Shown: piece after piece, positions 1 through 10,071 of the stretch
Position numbering within the stretch: the first letter of the stretch is position 1
Layout: every line of letters begins with the position of its first letter
Source: Sycobia sp. Sy_11
Taxonomy: Eukaryota > Arthropoda > Insecta > Hymenoptera > Epichrysomallidae
NCBI GenBank assembly: GCA_018907035.1
Contig: JACCIC010000135.1
Span: 372,001-436,000, forward strand
DNA length: 64,000 nucleotides
Reading direction: 5' to 3'
Made by a program: the position numbers and the translations under genes
Notes under the pieces: generated by a model
What the model was told of the DNA's origin: nothing
Databases searched by the model: none
What the model saw: only the letters and a program-made list of their open reading frames with translations

Positions 1-28
1 ATAATATTGAATCATTATTGTATTAATT

Positions 29-77
29 TATCGCTGACTCAGGTGCTACGGAGCATATCGTCGGGACTAAATTAATA
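29..77 (+). pseudogene. Copia-type retrotransposon protease fragment
   Basis: This short reading frame spells FIADSGATEHIVGTKLI, the active-site region of a Ty1/copia aspartic protease (D-S-G-A followed by T-E-H-I). A similar site occurs in the Copia element on the minus strand near 23.66 kb. An in-frame stop lies just upstream and a TGA at 78 closes the frame, so only a scrap is left. The sequence then runs into a dispersed repeat at about 128. The family assignment rests on the motif alone, and the fragment is cut by the window edge. Confidence 0.6.
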
Positions 78-127
78 TGATCAAATGTAAGACTGAGTGA
101 TTGCAGGATGAGATGCGCTAATAAAAA

Positions 128-540
128 AAGGCTATGGTTTTTCTTGAAAATCATTTTACTTTTAACAATAAATTAAGTTAACAGTTTTAGTGGTCAGTTT
201 CACCAGCGGCCACTAGGTGGCTCCATAAATCACGAACATCAACTCAATGTAGTCGGCTTAAAGTATTAATACCAGGCCAGCTCAAGTGAATATTCATATC
301 CAACTTTGGGATTCGTATCCTACAGAAGGTGTGACGTTAGTCGGTATTACCTTTTTTGTTCTTCAGGTTAATCTGACACTACTCTCACATCTTATAGATA
401 TCTTTTGATTTTTGTATATTTTAAAATTTTCTCACGTGAAAAATGCTCTGTCTCTCTCTCTCTCTCTCTCTCTGTCTTCTTTTATAAGATGATTGTATGC
501 CAAATTATACTAAAAATAATTTTTGAAAACAAATTATAAG
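128..540 (+). repeat. Family A repeat, short copy S1 (5'-truncated)
   Basis: The segment aligns with 1669-1834 plus 3288-3645, and with the two ends of 37129-42500. It keeps only the inner part of the left end (GGCTATG, then CAATAAATTAAGTTAAC), followed by about 75 bp around the GCGGCCACTAGGTGG block. The right half starts at ATTAATACC (265). A (CT)n tract at about 450-473 lies within it, and similarity to the second copy continues past the tract to about 540. This copy acts as an empty site for the two filled copies. The element class is inferred as Helitron-like from the other copies. Confidence 0.65.
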
Positions 541-1566
541 AATAATTTGATATTTGTTTGAATATTCTAATTTTTTCTATGCAAGAAGAAAATTGTATAA
601 TTATTTTCAAACATGAATTATGCAGAATGCTCAAATAAAAGCATCAAAATAACCAAATAATTTTTGAAAAGGGTTTAAAGTCTACAATTTTCAGATTTTT
701 CCCTTGCTTATTGAATTATCAAACATAAATCAAATTATTTTAATATTATAAGGAGTTTTCAGTATATATGTAGAATTGTGGTCTTATCGATTTCTATTTA
801 AAAAAATTAATTTTAAAAAATAAATAAATTTATTTAAATTAACATTTATCTATATATACCATTTCATATTACCAAAAATGTAAATTTCAATATAAATTGT
901 TAGAAGTGGTATCCAATATAAATTGTGTTTTGTTTTTTTACTAATATACATTTGTGAATTATTAATTATTTAAGGAAACAAATTGAAGTTAATTTCTATT
1001 GGGGCCCCTCTTTGATACGTTAACAAGTACAACCTCCTTAAAACTATTATTTATTTAATCTATTTAAATCATGACAAAATTTCGAAATTTCAAATTCAAA
1101 TTTTAATGTTAATTTATAATTATAAAAATTGATATATTTATTTTGACATTAATTCCATCAGCGATGCTACTACTTCTATATGAATTTATAATTTTCTTTA
1201 TATAAATTAAATTTTCTACTACATTAGTTTGATCAATGTTGTAGTTCTTTTTCGAATCTAAAACAAATTTATTTCTTTGGTTTTTTAAAATTATCCGATG
1301 GGATTTGGCAGTACAGGGTGCAATTGAAAATTTTATTTTAAAAAAGTGTTACGTGTCAAAAAATGACATTTCTTTTTTAAATGTTGTTTTCAATTGTATT
1401 AAACTGATGACTCCAATAAATTTTTCTACCATTCAAAAAGAGATTTCAAGATTGAAATTTCCAGATTTTTCAATTCAGATGGATTTGGCAAACTGTACAA
1501 CTAGGTGAAGTTAATTTTTGAAACCGAGCGTAGATTTTCTTACAATCATATTGATTAAATTGTTAT
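541..1566. other. AT-rich intergenic stretch, no gene recognised
   Basis: Mostly A/T homopolymer-rich sequence. A 67-codon open frame at 1305-1508 on the plus strand has no recognisable motif. It contains two similar GGATTTGGCA segments near its ends, and I do not treat it as a gene. Confidence 0.6.
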
Positions 1567-1615
1567 AGTTAAATATATCATATCATATCATATCATATCA
1601 TATCATCATATATAT

Positions 1616-1668
<53 letters not shown>
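1567..1668. repeat. (TATCA)n then (TA)n microsatellite
   Basis: About seven TATCA/CATAT pentamers at 1567-1609 run into a (TA)n tract broken by one AAA. The tract directly abuts the TC start of the family A repeat at 1669. Confidence 0.9.
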
Positions 1669-1671
<3 letters not shown>

Positions 1672-1834
1672 ATACTAATTTATAAAGACAAAGCGTGTTT
1701 TTGTTTGTACACGATAACCGAAACAACTACTGAAACGATTAGTCTGAAATTTGATATATAGATTTTATATTATCTTGGAAAGGACATAGGCTATGTTTTT
1801 TTTTGAAGATCATTTTACTTTCATCAATAAATTA

Positions 1835-3120
1835 TTAGGAGTGTGAATAAGTCTTTCCCGTTTTTTGTAAGAGATGGCGCCACCAATACTGTGCGAGTAT
1901 TCAATGGTTACATATGTCATAATCAAAGCTTATTCATATGTCAACAATTCCATACTAACACATTAGTTAAAATTTTTTCGCATCATAAATTTTTGATATC
2001 GTGAAAATGTCGAAATTTGAGCCGAGTCGACGTCATTTGCGGGAAGTTTCACTTTATTGGTTCAATTTGAAGAAATCTGCTGCCGAGACGCATCGATTGC
2101 TTCAGGAGGCTTATGGAGAAGGTTGTGTCGATGATTCAAGTGTTCGCGGATGGTTTCGACGCTTCAAAAGCGGTGATTTCGACGTGGAAGACAAGGAGCG
2201 TTCCGGGCGGCCGCAAATCTTTGAAGATCGAGAATTGGCGACTTTGCTTGATGAAGATTCTTGTCAAACGCAAGAAGAACTTGCTGAAGCATTGGGAGTT
2301 GACCGAACAACCATTTCCAAGCGTTTGAAAGCCATGGGAATGATCCAAAAGCAAGGAAATTGGGTGCAGTACGAACTGAAGCTGAGAGACGTCGAACGGC
2401 GTTTTTTCACTTGCGAACAGCTGCTTCAGCGACATAAAAGAAAGGGTTTTCTGCATCGTATCGTGACTGGCGATGAAAAGTGGATAGGTTACGATAATCC
2501 GAAGCGAAGAAAGTCATGGGGACTACCCGGCCATGCATCATCATCGACGGCCAAGCCAAATATTCATGGCGCCAAGCTCATGCTCTGTATATGGTGGGAC
2601 CAGCTAGGTGTGGTTTACTATGAGCTTCTGAAACCGAATGAAAGGATCACAGGCGAGGTCTATCGACGACAATTGATGCGTTTGAGCCGCGCATTGCGAG
2701 AAAAACGGCCACAATACTCCGACAGGCACGACAAAGTTATTTTGCAACATGATAATGCTCGCCCACATGTTGCACCGCCGGTGAAAACATACTTAGAAAC
2801 GCTCAAATGGGAAGTCCTACCCCACCCGCCGTACAGTCAAGACGTTGCTCCGTCTGATTACCATCTCTTCAGATCGATGACGCATGGCCTGGCTGACCAG
2901 CACTTCCATTCCTACGAGGAAGCCAAAAAATGGGTGGATGACTGGATAGAGGCCAAACCGGTCGAATTTTTTCACAACGGGATTCGTATGTTGCCAGAAA
3001 GATGGGAAAAAGTTGTAGCTAGCGATGGCCAATACTTTCAATAATTCATTTGTAACCATTTTTTCACAATAAAGGCTCAAAATTTGAAAAAAAGCGGGAA
3101 AGACTTATTCACATACCTGA
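1835..3120 (+). mobile_element. Mariner (mauritiana type), full-length copy 1
   Basis: The element is 1286 bp. The left terminal inverted repeat starts TTAGGAGTGTGAATAAGTC, and the right one, read inward, starts TCAGGTATGTGAATAAGTC. TA dinucleotides lie outside both ends (1833-1834 and 3121-3122). The length equals the copy at 33092-34377 and is typical of mauritiana-subfamily mariners. The left flank is family A sequence. The right flank is Gypsy gag identical to that beside the other copy, so the two flanks come from different loci and this is not a simple TA insertion. Confidence 0.9.
2007..3044 (+). CDS. Mariner transposase, open reading frame intact
   Basis: A Tc1/mariner cut-and-paste transposase of 345 residues, the usual mauritiana-subfamily length. 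I start it at ATG 2007 (MSKFEPSRR), because the in-frame GTG at 2001 only adds two residues. An N-terminal paired helix-turn-helix DNA-binding region covers roughly residues 1-110. The linker motif GMIQKQGNWV precedes the catalytic core. The DDD triad is visible as VTGDEKW, LQHDNARPHV and APSDYHLF, with D34D spacing between the last two. One oddity is that the conserved YSPD before the third aspartate reads YSQD here, while the sister copy keeps YSPD. There are no stops or frameshifts. The frame is open, but that proline-to-glutamine change may reduce activity. Such a protein would act in the nucleus on the flanking inverted repeats. Confidence 0.92.
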   Translation: MSKFEPSRRHLREVSLYWFNLKKSAAETHRLLQEAYGEGCVDDSSVRGWFRRFKSGDFDVEDKERSGRPQIFEDRELATLLDEDSCQTQEELAEALGVDRTTISKRLKAMGMIQKQGNWVQYELKLRDVERRFFTCEQLLQRHKRKGFLHRIVTGDEKWIGYDNPKRRKSWGLPGHASSSTAKPNIHGAKLMLCIWWDQLGVVYYELLKPNERITGEVYRRQLMRLSRALREKRPQYSDRHDKVILQHDNARPHVAPPVKTYLETLKWEVLPHPPYSQDVAPSDYHLFRSMTHGLADQHFHSYEEAKKWVDDWIEAKPVEFFHNGIRMLPERWEKVVASDGQYFQ

Positions 3121-3275
3121 TATATTTAATTAAGGCGAATAATGAAATATTTATTGTATCGTCTGTTGTCGTCAAGACCTCCATAAATTTGTCACAGATA
3201 TGTAGGAAGTATGACAATAGTTTAGTACCTCCCTCATATATTGGGAAAGCATCGAGCCATATGGCTAATCTAAGT
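3121..3275 (-). pseudogene. Gypsy gag N-terminal fragment
   Basis: On the minus strand this reads KLRLAIWLDAFPIYEGGTK and continues through a CDKFMEV segment to LFALIKYI. It is essentially identical to the gag N-terminal part at 34378-34535, beside the other mariner. It stops abruptly where family A sequence resumes near 3276 (TTTCACCAG occurs twice around the junction). It has no start codon or downstream gag of its own. It is therefore a copied flank of the Gypsy-borne mariner, not an independent element. Confidence 0.8.
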
Positions 3276-3645
3276 TTCACCAGCCAATCAGTTTCACCAG
3301 CGGCCACTACGTGGCGTCTTGATTCACGAACATCAACTCAAAGTAGTCCGCTTAAAGTATTAATACCAGGCCAGCTCAGACGAATGTTCATATCCAACGT
3401 TGGGATTCGTATCTTAAAGAAGGTGTGGCGTTAGTTGGTATAACCTCTTTTATTCTGCATGTTAAGCTGACACTACTCTCGCACTTTATGGATATCTTTT
3501 GATTTTGGTATATTTTATTTTCTTTTATGTAGGAAAATCTCTCTCTCTCTCTCTCTCTCTCTGTCTGACTTTTTCCTTCTCTTATAAAATAGTTCTTTAT
3601 GCCAAATCATACTGAATATAGTTTGTGACGACAAAATATAAGTTT

Positions 3646-3766
3646 GTTTTTATAAATTATATTAACTTCAGAGACTACGTTTTTTTAGTTTGAACAAAAG
3701 AAATGATGGCAAAATAGGATTCTTTACCAACAACCTCGAAACTATGAACATATATACTATATATTA
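3646..3766. other. Short AT-rich spacer
   Basis: AT-rich sequence between the right end of family A and the TAA-type tail of the non-LTR element. Nothing recognised. Confidence 0.5.
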
Positions 3767-3865
3767 TTGTTATTATTATTATTTATTTAATTTAAGGCGT
3801 TGGGCCTTACCAGCCTCCGGACAGATGGGTAAACCCTTCGCGTCCCTCCCTTAAACCAGCAGCCG

Positions 3866-4069
3866 CTATAAACGGCAGGCCTCCCAGAATGAAATTATCC
3901 CGGTCGTCATGCTGGATTTAATGTCCTCAACCTCCAAGTAGGTGGCCCCAAAATGTTGCCGCCTTTTCTCAGATATATTTGGACAGTAGCACAGAAGATG
4001 TCCGGGGGTTTCATGCTCCGCGTAGCAAAAACGGCAGAAGGGGTCTCTCACGAGACCCATTCTGCACAT
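3866..4069 (-). pseudogene. Non-LTR ORF2 C-terminus with cysteine-rich finger
   Basis: The peptide contains CRFCYAEHETPGHLLCYCP, a C-X2-C...H-X4-C arrangement followed by Pro. This is the zinc-binding tail found after RNase H in many I/LOA/R1-type ORF2 proteins. It is separated from the RNase H part by stops and frame changes between about 4070 and 4428. The 3' tail of the element begins within 100 bp. Confidence 0.75.
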
Positions 4070-4427
4070 GTGGGCGTTAGTCTTATCGTGTCCTGTGAGG
4101 ATCGCATGAGCATTTTTACATTTCTTCTATTGAGGCCAAGGATAACCCTGGTCCAATCTTTTATATTATTTGTGGAAGTGAAGGCTTTAATCTGCCTGCA
4201 CTCTCCATTTGTTTCCTATAGTCGGCTATTTTCTTCCGTTATCCACCTCTCTATCTCCCCCTTGATGAGGGTGTTACAGAGCCCTACAGCCGGATCAGGG
4301 CCGCTATAGGGAGTTCTAGCTCCCATTTTGACAAGGTCATCTGCCACCATGTTCCCTTTAATTCCACAATGGTCCGGTACCCATAGTAGCGTGACCCTTG
4401 TCTTATTCGCCAGCCTATTGAGGGCCT

Positions 4428-5120
4428 CTAACAGTCCTTGACTAGATTGGATCTAGTTATGTAACTGCTTAAAGCTGGCAGTCCGCCTTTACTGTCTGAG
4501 CAGAGGCATATGTGGGTGTCAAGGGCCGCTTCCGCAGCCATCTCAGCTCCTTGCCGGATTGCCACTAGCTCAGCTTGAAAAACGGTAGGGTACTTCCCCA
4601 AAGGCAAACTTGTGCCCTTTCCGTTACTTCTTTGGTACATTCCTGCACCTGCACCCCTTTTGTATTTAGAGCCATCTGTATACCACAGCTCTTTAATGTT
4701 GGGGATGTCTACAAGCCCATTCTCCCATTCCTTTCTGGACGGGATGCTGGCCCTATATTTTTTGTCAAAGAGGAAGCTCCTGTTCGTGGCGTCGAGGTTC
4801 ATTCGCAAAGTCACCTTTTCGTCCAGTCCCCGAGGGAGCCGAAATGGCCCCTCTCTGCTCACCTCTTTGAGCAATCTTTTGACTCTGTGGAGGGCTTTTG
4901 CAGCCGCTTCCGCCAGGGTCAGTTTGAATGGCTTTATTTCGAGGAGCATGCCCAGCGCCGCAGTAGGTCTAGATCTGATCGCTCCGGAGATGCTCCTCAC
5001 CACCATGCTTCTCAGTCTTTCGAGTGAGTTTCCGGCAGTCACCAAGGCCGACCTTTCCCACCAGTCCAGGGCCCCGTAGGTTAGTCTGGGTTTCAGGACA
5101 ACCTCGTATATCCATTTCAT
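4428..5120 (-). pseudogene. Non-LTR ORF2: post-RT region and RNase H domain
   Basis: A 230-codon open stretch. Residues 1-110 match the RT thumb and linker region (LTYGALDWW, AALGMLLEIKPFKL). From about residue 145 the frame shows a type I RNase H start: WYTDGSKYKRGAGAGMY has the first catalytic Asp, QAELVAIRQG has the Glu, and LCSDSKGGL has the next Asp. The frame ends before the last RNase H Asp. It would have degraded the RNA strand during target-primed reverse transcription. It is broken upstream, between 5120 and 5204, by a frame change. Confidence 0.85.
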
Positions 5121-5203
5121 GATGTCTGGCTTGAGACCCCACGTCTTGCCTATGGCTGTCCTAACCTGTCACAGACAGGCCGTCAGTTTGCCAGATATAG
5201 ACT

Positions 5204-6830
5204 CTAGGTTTGATTCCATAATAGTTTACTATCAATAGTCACACCTAGGTATTTCACTTGCTTCTTGAAGGTCAGAGAATGCCCTCCAAGAATCAAGCCA
5301 CAACTTCTATTCCATTTATGTCTCCTGGTGCAGACTATGACCTCAGTCTTCCCTGGATTAATCGAGAGACCGGTCCGTCTGCACCATCCTTCGACGACTT
5401 CAAGGGCCCCCTGTAGTACCCCCATTAGGGGATCGAAAAAGGGTCCTCGGGCAATTAGCATTATGTCGTCAGCGTAGCCAACCGCCAGACAACCGATGCT
5501 ATTCAGCTTATTTAGGAGCTCGTCCACCACGAGGCACCATAGGAGCGGAGACAGGACGCCCCCCTGTGGGCACCCTGACCCTACTCCCTCTCGTAGAGTC
5601 GTGCTCCCTTTGCTTGCTTCCAGGATACGATTTCCCAGCATGTGGTTAATCCATTCTGTGATGCACGGAGGGATATCATGCCTATTTAAGGCATTCTTGA
5701 TAACCTTTCGTGACGTGTAATTAAAGGCTCCTTCGATGTCCATAAGGACACCTACGGCAAACCCTTTTGCGTCCATCTGAGATCGCATCTCAGATACGGT
5801 TCTATATAGAGCCGTCTCCGTGGATCTTTCGGTGCGGTATGCAAGTTGCTCCTTATGGAGTTTTTTATTTTTTCTCAAGGCTTCGTCTCTGATGAATCTA
5901 TCAATCATCCTTTCGATAGACTTGAGTCTAAAATCCTTCGGGAATGTATAACCACATTTGCCTGCTTTAGTTATAAATACCACCCTGGTCCCCAGCCATC
6001 TTGCTGGGATGTGACCCAGAGTGATGCTAGCCCTCGCCATTCTTGTCATCGGGCCCACAATACAGTCCCCGGCTCTTTGTAGGAAGGCCGGGTAGACTCC
6101 AACCGGTCCCGGTAATTTAAATGCGCCAAATGACCTTACGGCCCATCTGACCCTGTCCGGTGCGACAATCTGGTTTGCTACCATTCGGTTAACCCCCAGT
6201 TTCGTGTAAACCGACCAGTGGTCATTTTCTGTAACTGTATCGTCATTTTGTTCAGTATTTCTACTGAAACTAGGGAAGTGGACTTGGATAACGTATTCCA
6301 AAGTCTCCTCATCCGATTGTGCATAACTGCCATCGGGTCTGTTCAGCGTGTCCAAGACCGCGCCAGGGTCCTTCGACAGGACTCTGCTCAGCCTAGCCGC
6401 TTCCTTACCCTCGCATATGCTTTCACAGTAGTTTCTCCAGCTTATCTCTCTGGCTGACCTTACTGCATCTCTGTAGTTGTCTCTGGACGCTCTGTATGCA
6501 GTCCAATCAGAATCTCTACCTTTTCTCTTGGCTATCTTAGGGAGGACCATAGTCCTCTCTTTCAGGTAGTCCAGTTTGTTATTCCACCATCGAACCTCGC
6601 CCCTGGGTCTCGCCCGTTTTGGGCGACAATTCTCCTCAAAGGCGTGTTTGATCGCGTCATTAAAGGACTTCGCAACGTTCTCAAGCGTTCGCTTGTCGCT
6701 GATCTCTGCAGTTAAGTTCCTGAAAGCAGTTTCATCGGACCTTCTGTAGCACTGCCAGTCTGTGCGCTTAGGATCGCGCAGCCAGGTTGGCTCCTCATTG
6801 GGTGTCCCCAGCGAGTATATTATCAGAGAG
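5204..6830 (-). pseudogene. Non-LTR ORF2 reverse transcriptase domain
   Basis: The main open stretch, 5204-6550 (448 codons), continues N-terminally to about 6830 with DHSLI, the last endonuclease motif. Reverse transcriptase blocks are clear: LAYRTERSTETALYRTVSEM, then VGVLMDIEGAFNYTS (motif A aspartate), SGCPQGGVLSPLLW (motif B), VGYADDIMLIARG (catalytic YADD, near 5455-5475), and LSINPGKTEVIV with KYLGVTID. A deletion or frameshift between about 6840 and 6918 separates this from the endonuclease. Such enzymes copy element RNA at a nicked chromosomal target. The catalytic YADD is intact but the ORF as a whole is interrupted. Confidence 0.88.
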
Positions 6831-6917
6831 TGGTTCGACAGTGTCTACACCTCCTCCACTCTCCAGTTGAGCAGATAGTTATATCTATTACCTGCTCCCT
6901 TAGCCTGTTTCTCCAGG

Positions 6918-7343
6918 CTACTCAAGATACTCTAGTAGTTTAACACCTCTTGGGTTCGTATTAGTGCTCCCCCACACCCTATGGTGCAAGTTTGCATCAC
7001 ATGCAAGCACTATTGGAAGATTGTTGATTTTACAATATTCCACAATTCTTTGAACCTCCCCAGTGGGGTCGTCTTTTTTGTCATACGGTAGGTAGGCAGA
7101 TGCGACAACAATTCGCCCCATCCCTACTACCTCCGCCGAGGCCACCGCTAGGTCCCCCATACAGAGACCGAGCATCGGCACCACATTAACTCCTTTTGCA
7201 AGGATACAAGCTCTAGGCCTGAGTGCCTTTGAGTCACTAATGCAAGCGGTCCTCGACCCTAGACCCCTGATCGCACCTTTCACCATCCAAGGTTCTTGGA
7301 TTAGCGATATGCATGTTTGCACCCCCGCCAAAATCCTCAGCAT
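6918..7343 (-). pseudogene. Non-LTR ORF2 apurinic-like endonuclease, N-terminal part
   Basis: The frame opens with LRILAGVQTC and SLIQEPWMVKG, the conserved Gln-Glu-Pro-Trp of LINE endonucleases. It continues with VVASAYLPYDK and LACDANLHHRVWGSTNTNPR, which match the S-A/G-Y and D-x-N-x-H-x-x-W-G motifs. The catalytic DHS motif follows in the next frame at about 6830. The stop after LLEYLE shows the break. The enzyme nicks target DNA to prime reverse transcription. Confidence 0.85.
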
Positions 7344-7409
7344 GACGGCCGACGCGTCTTTGCAGTGGTGCAGGTTAATTTGGAGGAATGAGATACCCGA
7401 TGGAGCCGT

Positions 7410-8425
7410 TTATTGTTCCATCGTGTTGTCGCCCTCAGCATTCTCCACCGGCTCCCGTTCCTCCCGGCGACTCACCTTAAAGTGTATCCTGCCCATGAGG
7501 TACCAGGGTTTGTGGTCTAGCGCCGCCAAAAACCTAACGTGCGATTCCGGCATGGTCAGTACGAGAAGATGTTTATCTCCTCCGTCAGACCGTCCTTCCT
7601 CGCCGTCCTTTGTGTTGACGACCCTCCGTAGTTTCGTTTTACCCCTAAGGGATGTATTATGCCCCTCAGGCCTTTTCAAGACGGTGGACGGGTTCTCCGG
7701 GGGGCTCGGTATCCACGTCACCGCCTCGATCCTGTCCTGTAGGAGCTCTATACCCCCCCATTTTCAGATTGGACCCCACCCAAGGTAAGTCCAGAGTAGC
7801 CAGTCTAGCGGCCAGCCACTCCTTCGCCTCCAGGTTGTTGGCCACTAGTATGATGGCCCCTCCTTTGCAGAAGGAGGTATCAAATTTGGGCCATGTATCA
7901 GATGGTGCACTATACATAATCTTCGACACCGCCCCTCGAAATTGCGAAAACACTTCCGAGGTAATGGTTGCCTCCGGGTATTCTTCATGCACCACGATAC
8001 ATGTAAGGGGGTTTGACCTTTGGGCAGCCGTAATAATTCCGGCACAAGCTAGCCTTCCTCCCTGGGGGGCAGGGTTCCTTTAACGTCACCGCCGCCACTC
8101 CTCTCCTTTTGTTTTTTAGCAATGCCGAATGTCGAGGGCGGAGTCTTATCAGATTCCTGTCGCCTCTTCATCCCTATTTTGATCTGCGTGGTAGGCCCTG
8201 GGGTTCCGGTCCCGCTAGCATTTTGCTGCCGGGCCAACTTCCTCCTGGCCGAACCACACAGCCTCTTTTTCTTGGGGGCATTACTGCCTCCCTCTACACT
8301 GGTTATTTTTGCAGGGATCACAACCGCTCCAGGCTTGTTTCCTGACCTGCGTCCTCCTTGCCCACTTGGCCAGTAGCTCCTTCTGAGGTCCTCGGGGACG
8401 TTGCTTCTTCCCGGGCCTCGTCTTC
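7410..8425 (-). pseudogene. Non-LTR ORF1 (nucleic-acid chaperone type), frameshifted
   Basis: Three successive frames carry the pieces. A basic Gly/Arg/Lys-rich N-terminal part lies at 8049-8425 (RRSGNKPGAVV, KKKRLCGSARRKLARQQ). A middle domain at 7666-7995 carries GGAIILVANNLEAKEWLAA. A C-terminal piece at 7410-7721 carries PWYLMGRIHFKV. The combination of the middle block and the PW..MGRI..V block resembles the DUF4780-type ORF1 found in insect non-LTR elements; this is from memory and not searched. At least two frameshifts (near 8046 and 7710) separate them. ORF1 proteins bind the element RNA. Confidence 0.65.
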
Positions 8426-8967
8426 TGTGTTTTGAAGTTTATTGACTTCCATAAGAATCACGTGTAGCTAGGGAAATAAAAGTCTGCCGACACAGAGTCC
8501 CGCATGTGCCGGTAAGGCTATATACTCGGGAAAGTCGCCCAATATTCCCGCGGCATTATTTGCGACCGCTACTACCCCAGCGGCCAAGTCGGTACCCTTC
8601 AGCACGATAGCTCCCACCTTGGGTTTGGGAGTTGGATGTAATACCCATTGCGACTCCTTCCGGACGCAATGAGGGGTTGCCCTTGGCCTCTAGGGTGTCC
8701 GCCTGGCTGTTCGCGAGAGTCGCGAGGCCCAGCTCCGGCTACGAAAGAGACCTATGCGGGTTCCTTCTTCAAGGATCCCGCCGGAGTGGTTACTCTGGCG
8801 CCCGAGAGGTGGTTTATCGCATCAGCACCTTTTCGCCACCCAGCCCGCCCTAGGGCAGGGCCGCTCTCTCCCAGACCATTGCCGGGTCAGCCGTTCAAAT
8901 CCCCAGACGAGCCTCTCCACACCAGCCTACAAGAGGCACGCGATAAAGTGTCAACCCCTGGTGGAGG
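8426..8967 (-). promoter_or_regulatory. 5' leader of the non-LTR element (internal-promoter region)
   Basis: GC-rich sequence between ORF1 and the (TA)n tract at the 5' junction. LINEs of this kind normally start transcription within such a leader. No core promoter motif is assigned. Reading frames here are GC-rich shadows. Confidence 0.4.

Positions 8968-9012
<45 letters not shown>
8968..9012. repeat. (TA)n microsatellite
   Basis: Uninterrupted TA dinucleotides at the 5' junction of the non-LTR element. They may be the target site or later expansion. Confidence 0.9.
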
Positions 9013-9019
<7 letters not shown>

Positions 9020-9074
9020 TCATCGCTTCTGCATAAAAGAGCAATATTATCCATCGTCTACTTAAAAAATATAC

Positions 9075-9161
9075 TATTCGGATACGAATATTTTGTTTAA
9101 ATTTCAGTTGGCATCACTACAAAAAAAATTCATCGTATTTAATTGAAAAAACGAAAATATA

Positions 9162-9209
<48 letters not shown>

Positions 9210-10060
9210 TGCATATTATATTATAAATATTATATATACATATTTTAAATACGGTTTCTATTGAAAAATATTGTATTGGCGTGTACGGGCGGTTGATTAC
9301 GATACCCCATTGCCTCAAGACGATTTCTATAAGCAGTTGTGTATTCGGATGATAGAATGCAATATCCAAGTGTCTCTGGGCGATTTCTACGAGGAATATT
9401 GTCTTTAATTGATAGCAAACGAAATCCAGGTATGAGAAAATCAATTTGTATGGGAAGATTCTCGTGTTGGGACGATAAAATACGGTATCTAGGTCTTTCC
9501 AAACGACTTCTACAGGGAGTATTGTGTTTAGTCGTTAGAAAGCGATGTCTAGCTTTCTCGAGACTACTTATACTGAGACTATCGTGCTTAGTTGATCGAC
9601 AACTTCTACGGGGCGTTTCGCGCTTGGATGATAGAATGCGATTTTCATGTGTTATGGAACGATTTCTACGGGGAATTTCGTTTTCGGTCGGTAGAAGACG
9701 ATGTTCAGGTATGGCGGGACGATTTCTACGGGGAGTTTTCTGTTCGGATGATAGAATGAGATTTCCAGATGATTTGGAACGACTTTTACGGGGAGTGTCG
9801 TGTATAGTTGGTGGGAAAGAATGTCCAGGTATGTCAGTACGACTTCTATGAAGAGATTCGTATTCTTTAGAGATCATTCGAAGACGCACACTCCTAGCAA
9901 GAATCGTCCTGGGACACCTGGACATTGTATTCTACCTCCTCAAAACAAAATAATATTTTCCGTAAACGTTTCCTCGAGACACTTGGAAATCTTTTTGTCT
10001 ACCGCTCGAACTCGAAAGTATAATTTTCTCCATCAAAGCCGTATTGACTATGCATATATA
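9075..10060. repeat. Foldback-like locus 1 with inverted 60-bp minisatellite
   Basis: About ten tandem units of exactly about 60 bp span roughly 9255-9890 (core GACTTCTACGGGGAG, then TGGTAGAATACGATGTCCAGG). A partial array in the opposite orientation follows at about 9895-10000 (CACCTGGACATTGTATTCTACC). The left flank at 9075-9155 (AAATTTCAGTTGGCATCAC) resembles the outer inverted repeat of locus 3. A (TA)n tract at 9160-9206 separates the flank from the array, as at locus 3. Because 60 is a multiple of three, long open frames occur on both strands (9245-9925 minus, 9339-9851 plus) with 20-residue periodicity. I regard these as a by-product of the repeat, not genes. Confidence 0.75.
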
Positions 10061-10071
10061 TATATATTGTA

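Larger units (their letters stand above)
1669..3645 (+). repeat. Family A repeat, short copy S2 (Helitron-like left end), interrupted
   Basis: The left part, 1669-1834, begins TCTATACTAATTTATAAAG and contains GGAAAGGACATAGGCTATG. Both features are familiar from insect Helitron 5' ends, which start with TC and share an ACATAGGCTA block. The right part, 3288-3645, matches S1 (GCGGCCACTACGTGG, ATTAATACCAGGCC, a CT tract, then ATGCCAAAT). Between the two parts sit a mariner (1835-3120) and a Gypsy gag fragment (3121-3275). I could not find a Helitron 3' hairpin with a CTRR end, so the superfamily assignment stays tentative, although the repeat relationship is clear by eye. Confidence 0.6.
3767..8968 (-). 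mobile_element. Non-LTR retrotransposon (LOA/I-like), nearly full length, degenerate
   Basis: A LINE of about 5.2 kb on the minus strand. From 5' (right) to 3' (left) it has an untranslated leader (8426-8967), ORF1 (7410-8425) and ORF2 with apurinic-type endonuclease, reverse transcriptase, RNase H and a C-terminal CCHC-like finger. The 3' end is a TAA-rich tail (AATAATAATAACAATAAT on the minus strand), as in I-group elements, and there is no poly(A). The 5' end abuts a (TA)n tract. An RNase H domain and this RT type fit the LOA or I groups better than R1 or Jockey. Several frameshifts and stops make it inactive. No clear target duplication could be assigned because of the low-complexity flanks. 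Confidence 0.85.

Noticed and set aside
1305..1508. 67-codon frame as a host gene
   Set aside because: It starts inside AT-rich DNA without promoter, motif or splice context. The length is compatible with chance.
4575..5079. Plus-strand open frames opposite the non-LTR RNase H region
   Set aside because: They are shadows of the minus-strand coding sequence and show no independent motif.
9255..9890. Regular 60-bp periodicity as a possible CRISPR array
   Set aside because: Whole units are repeated without unique spacers, the units diverge along their length, and the context is a eukaryotic genome.
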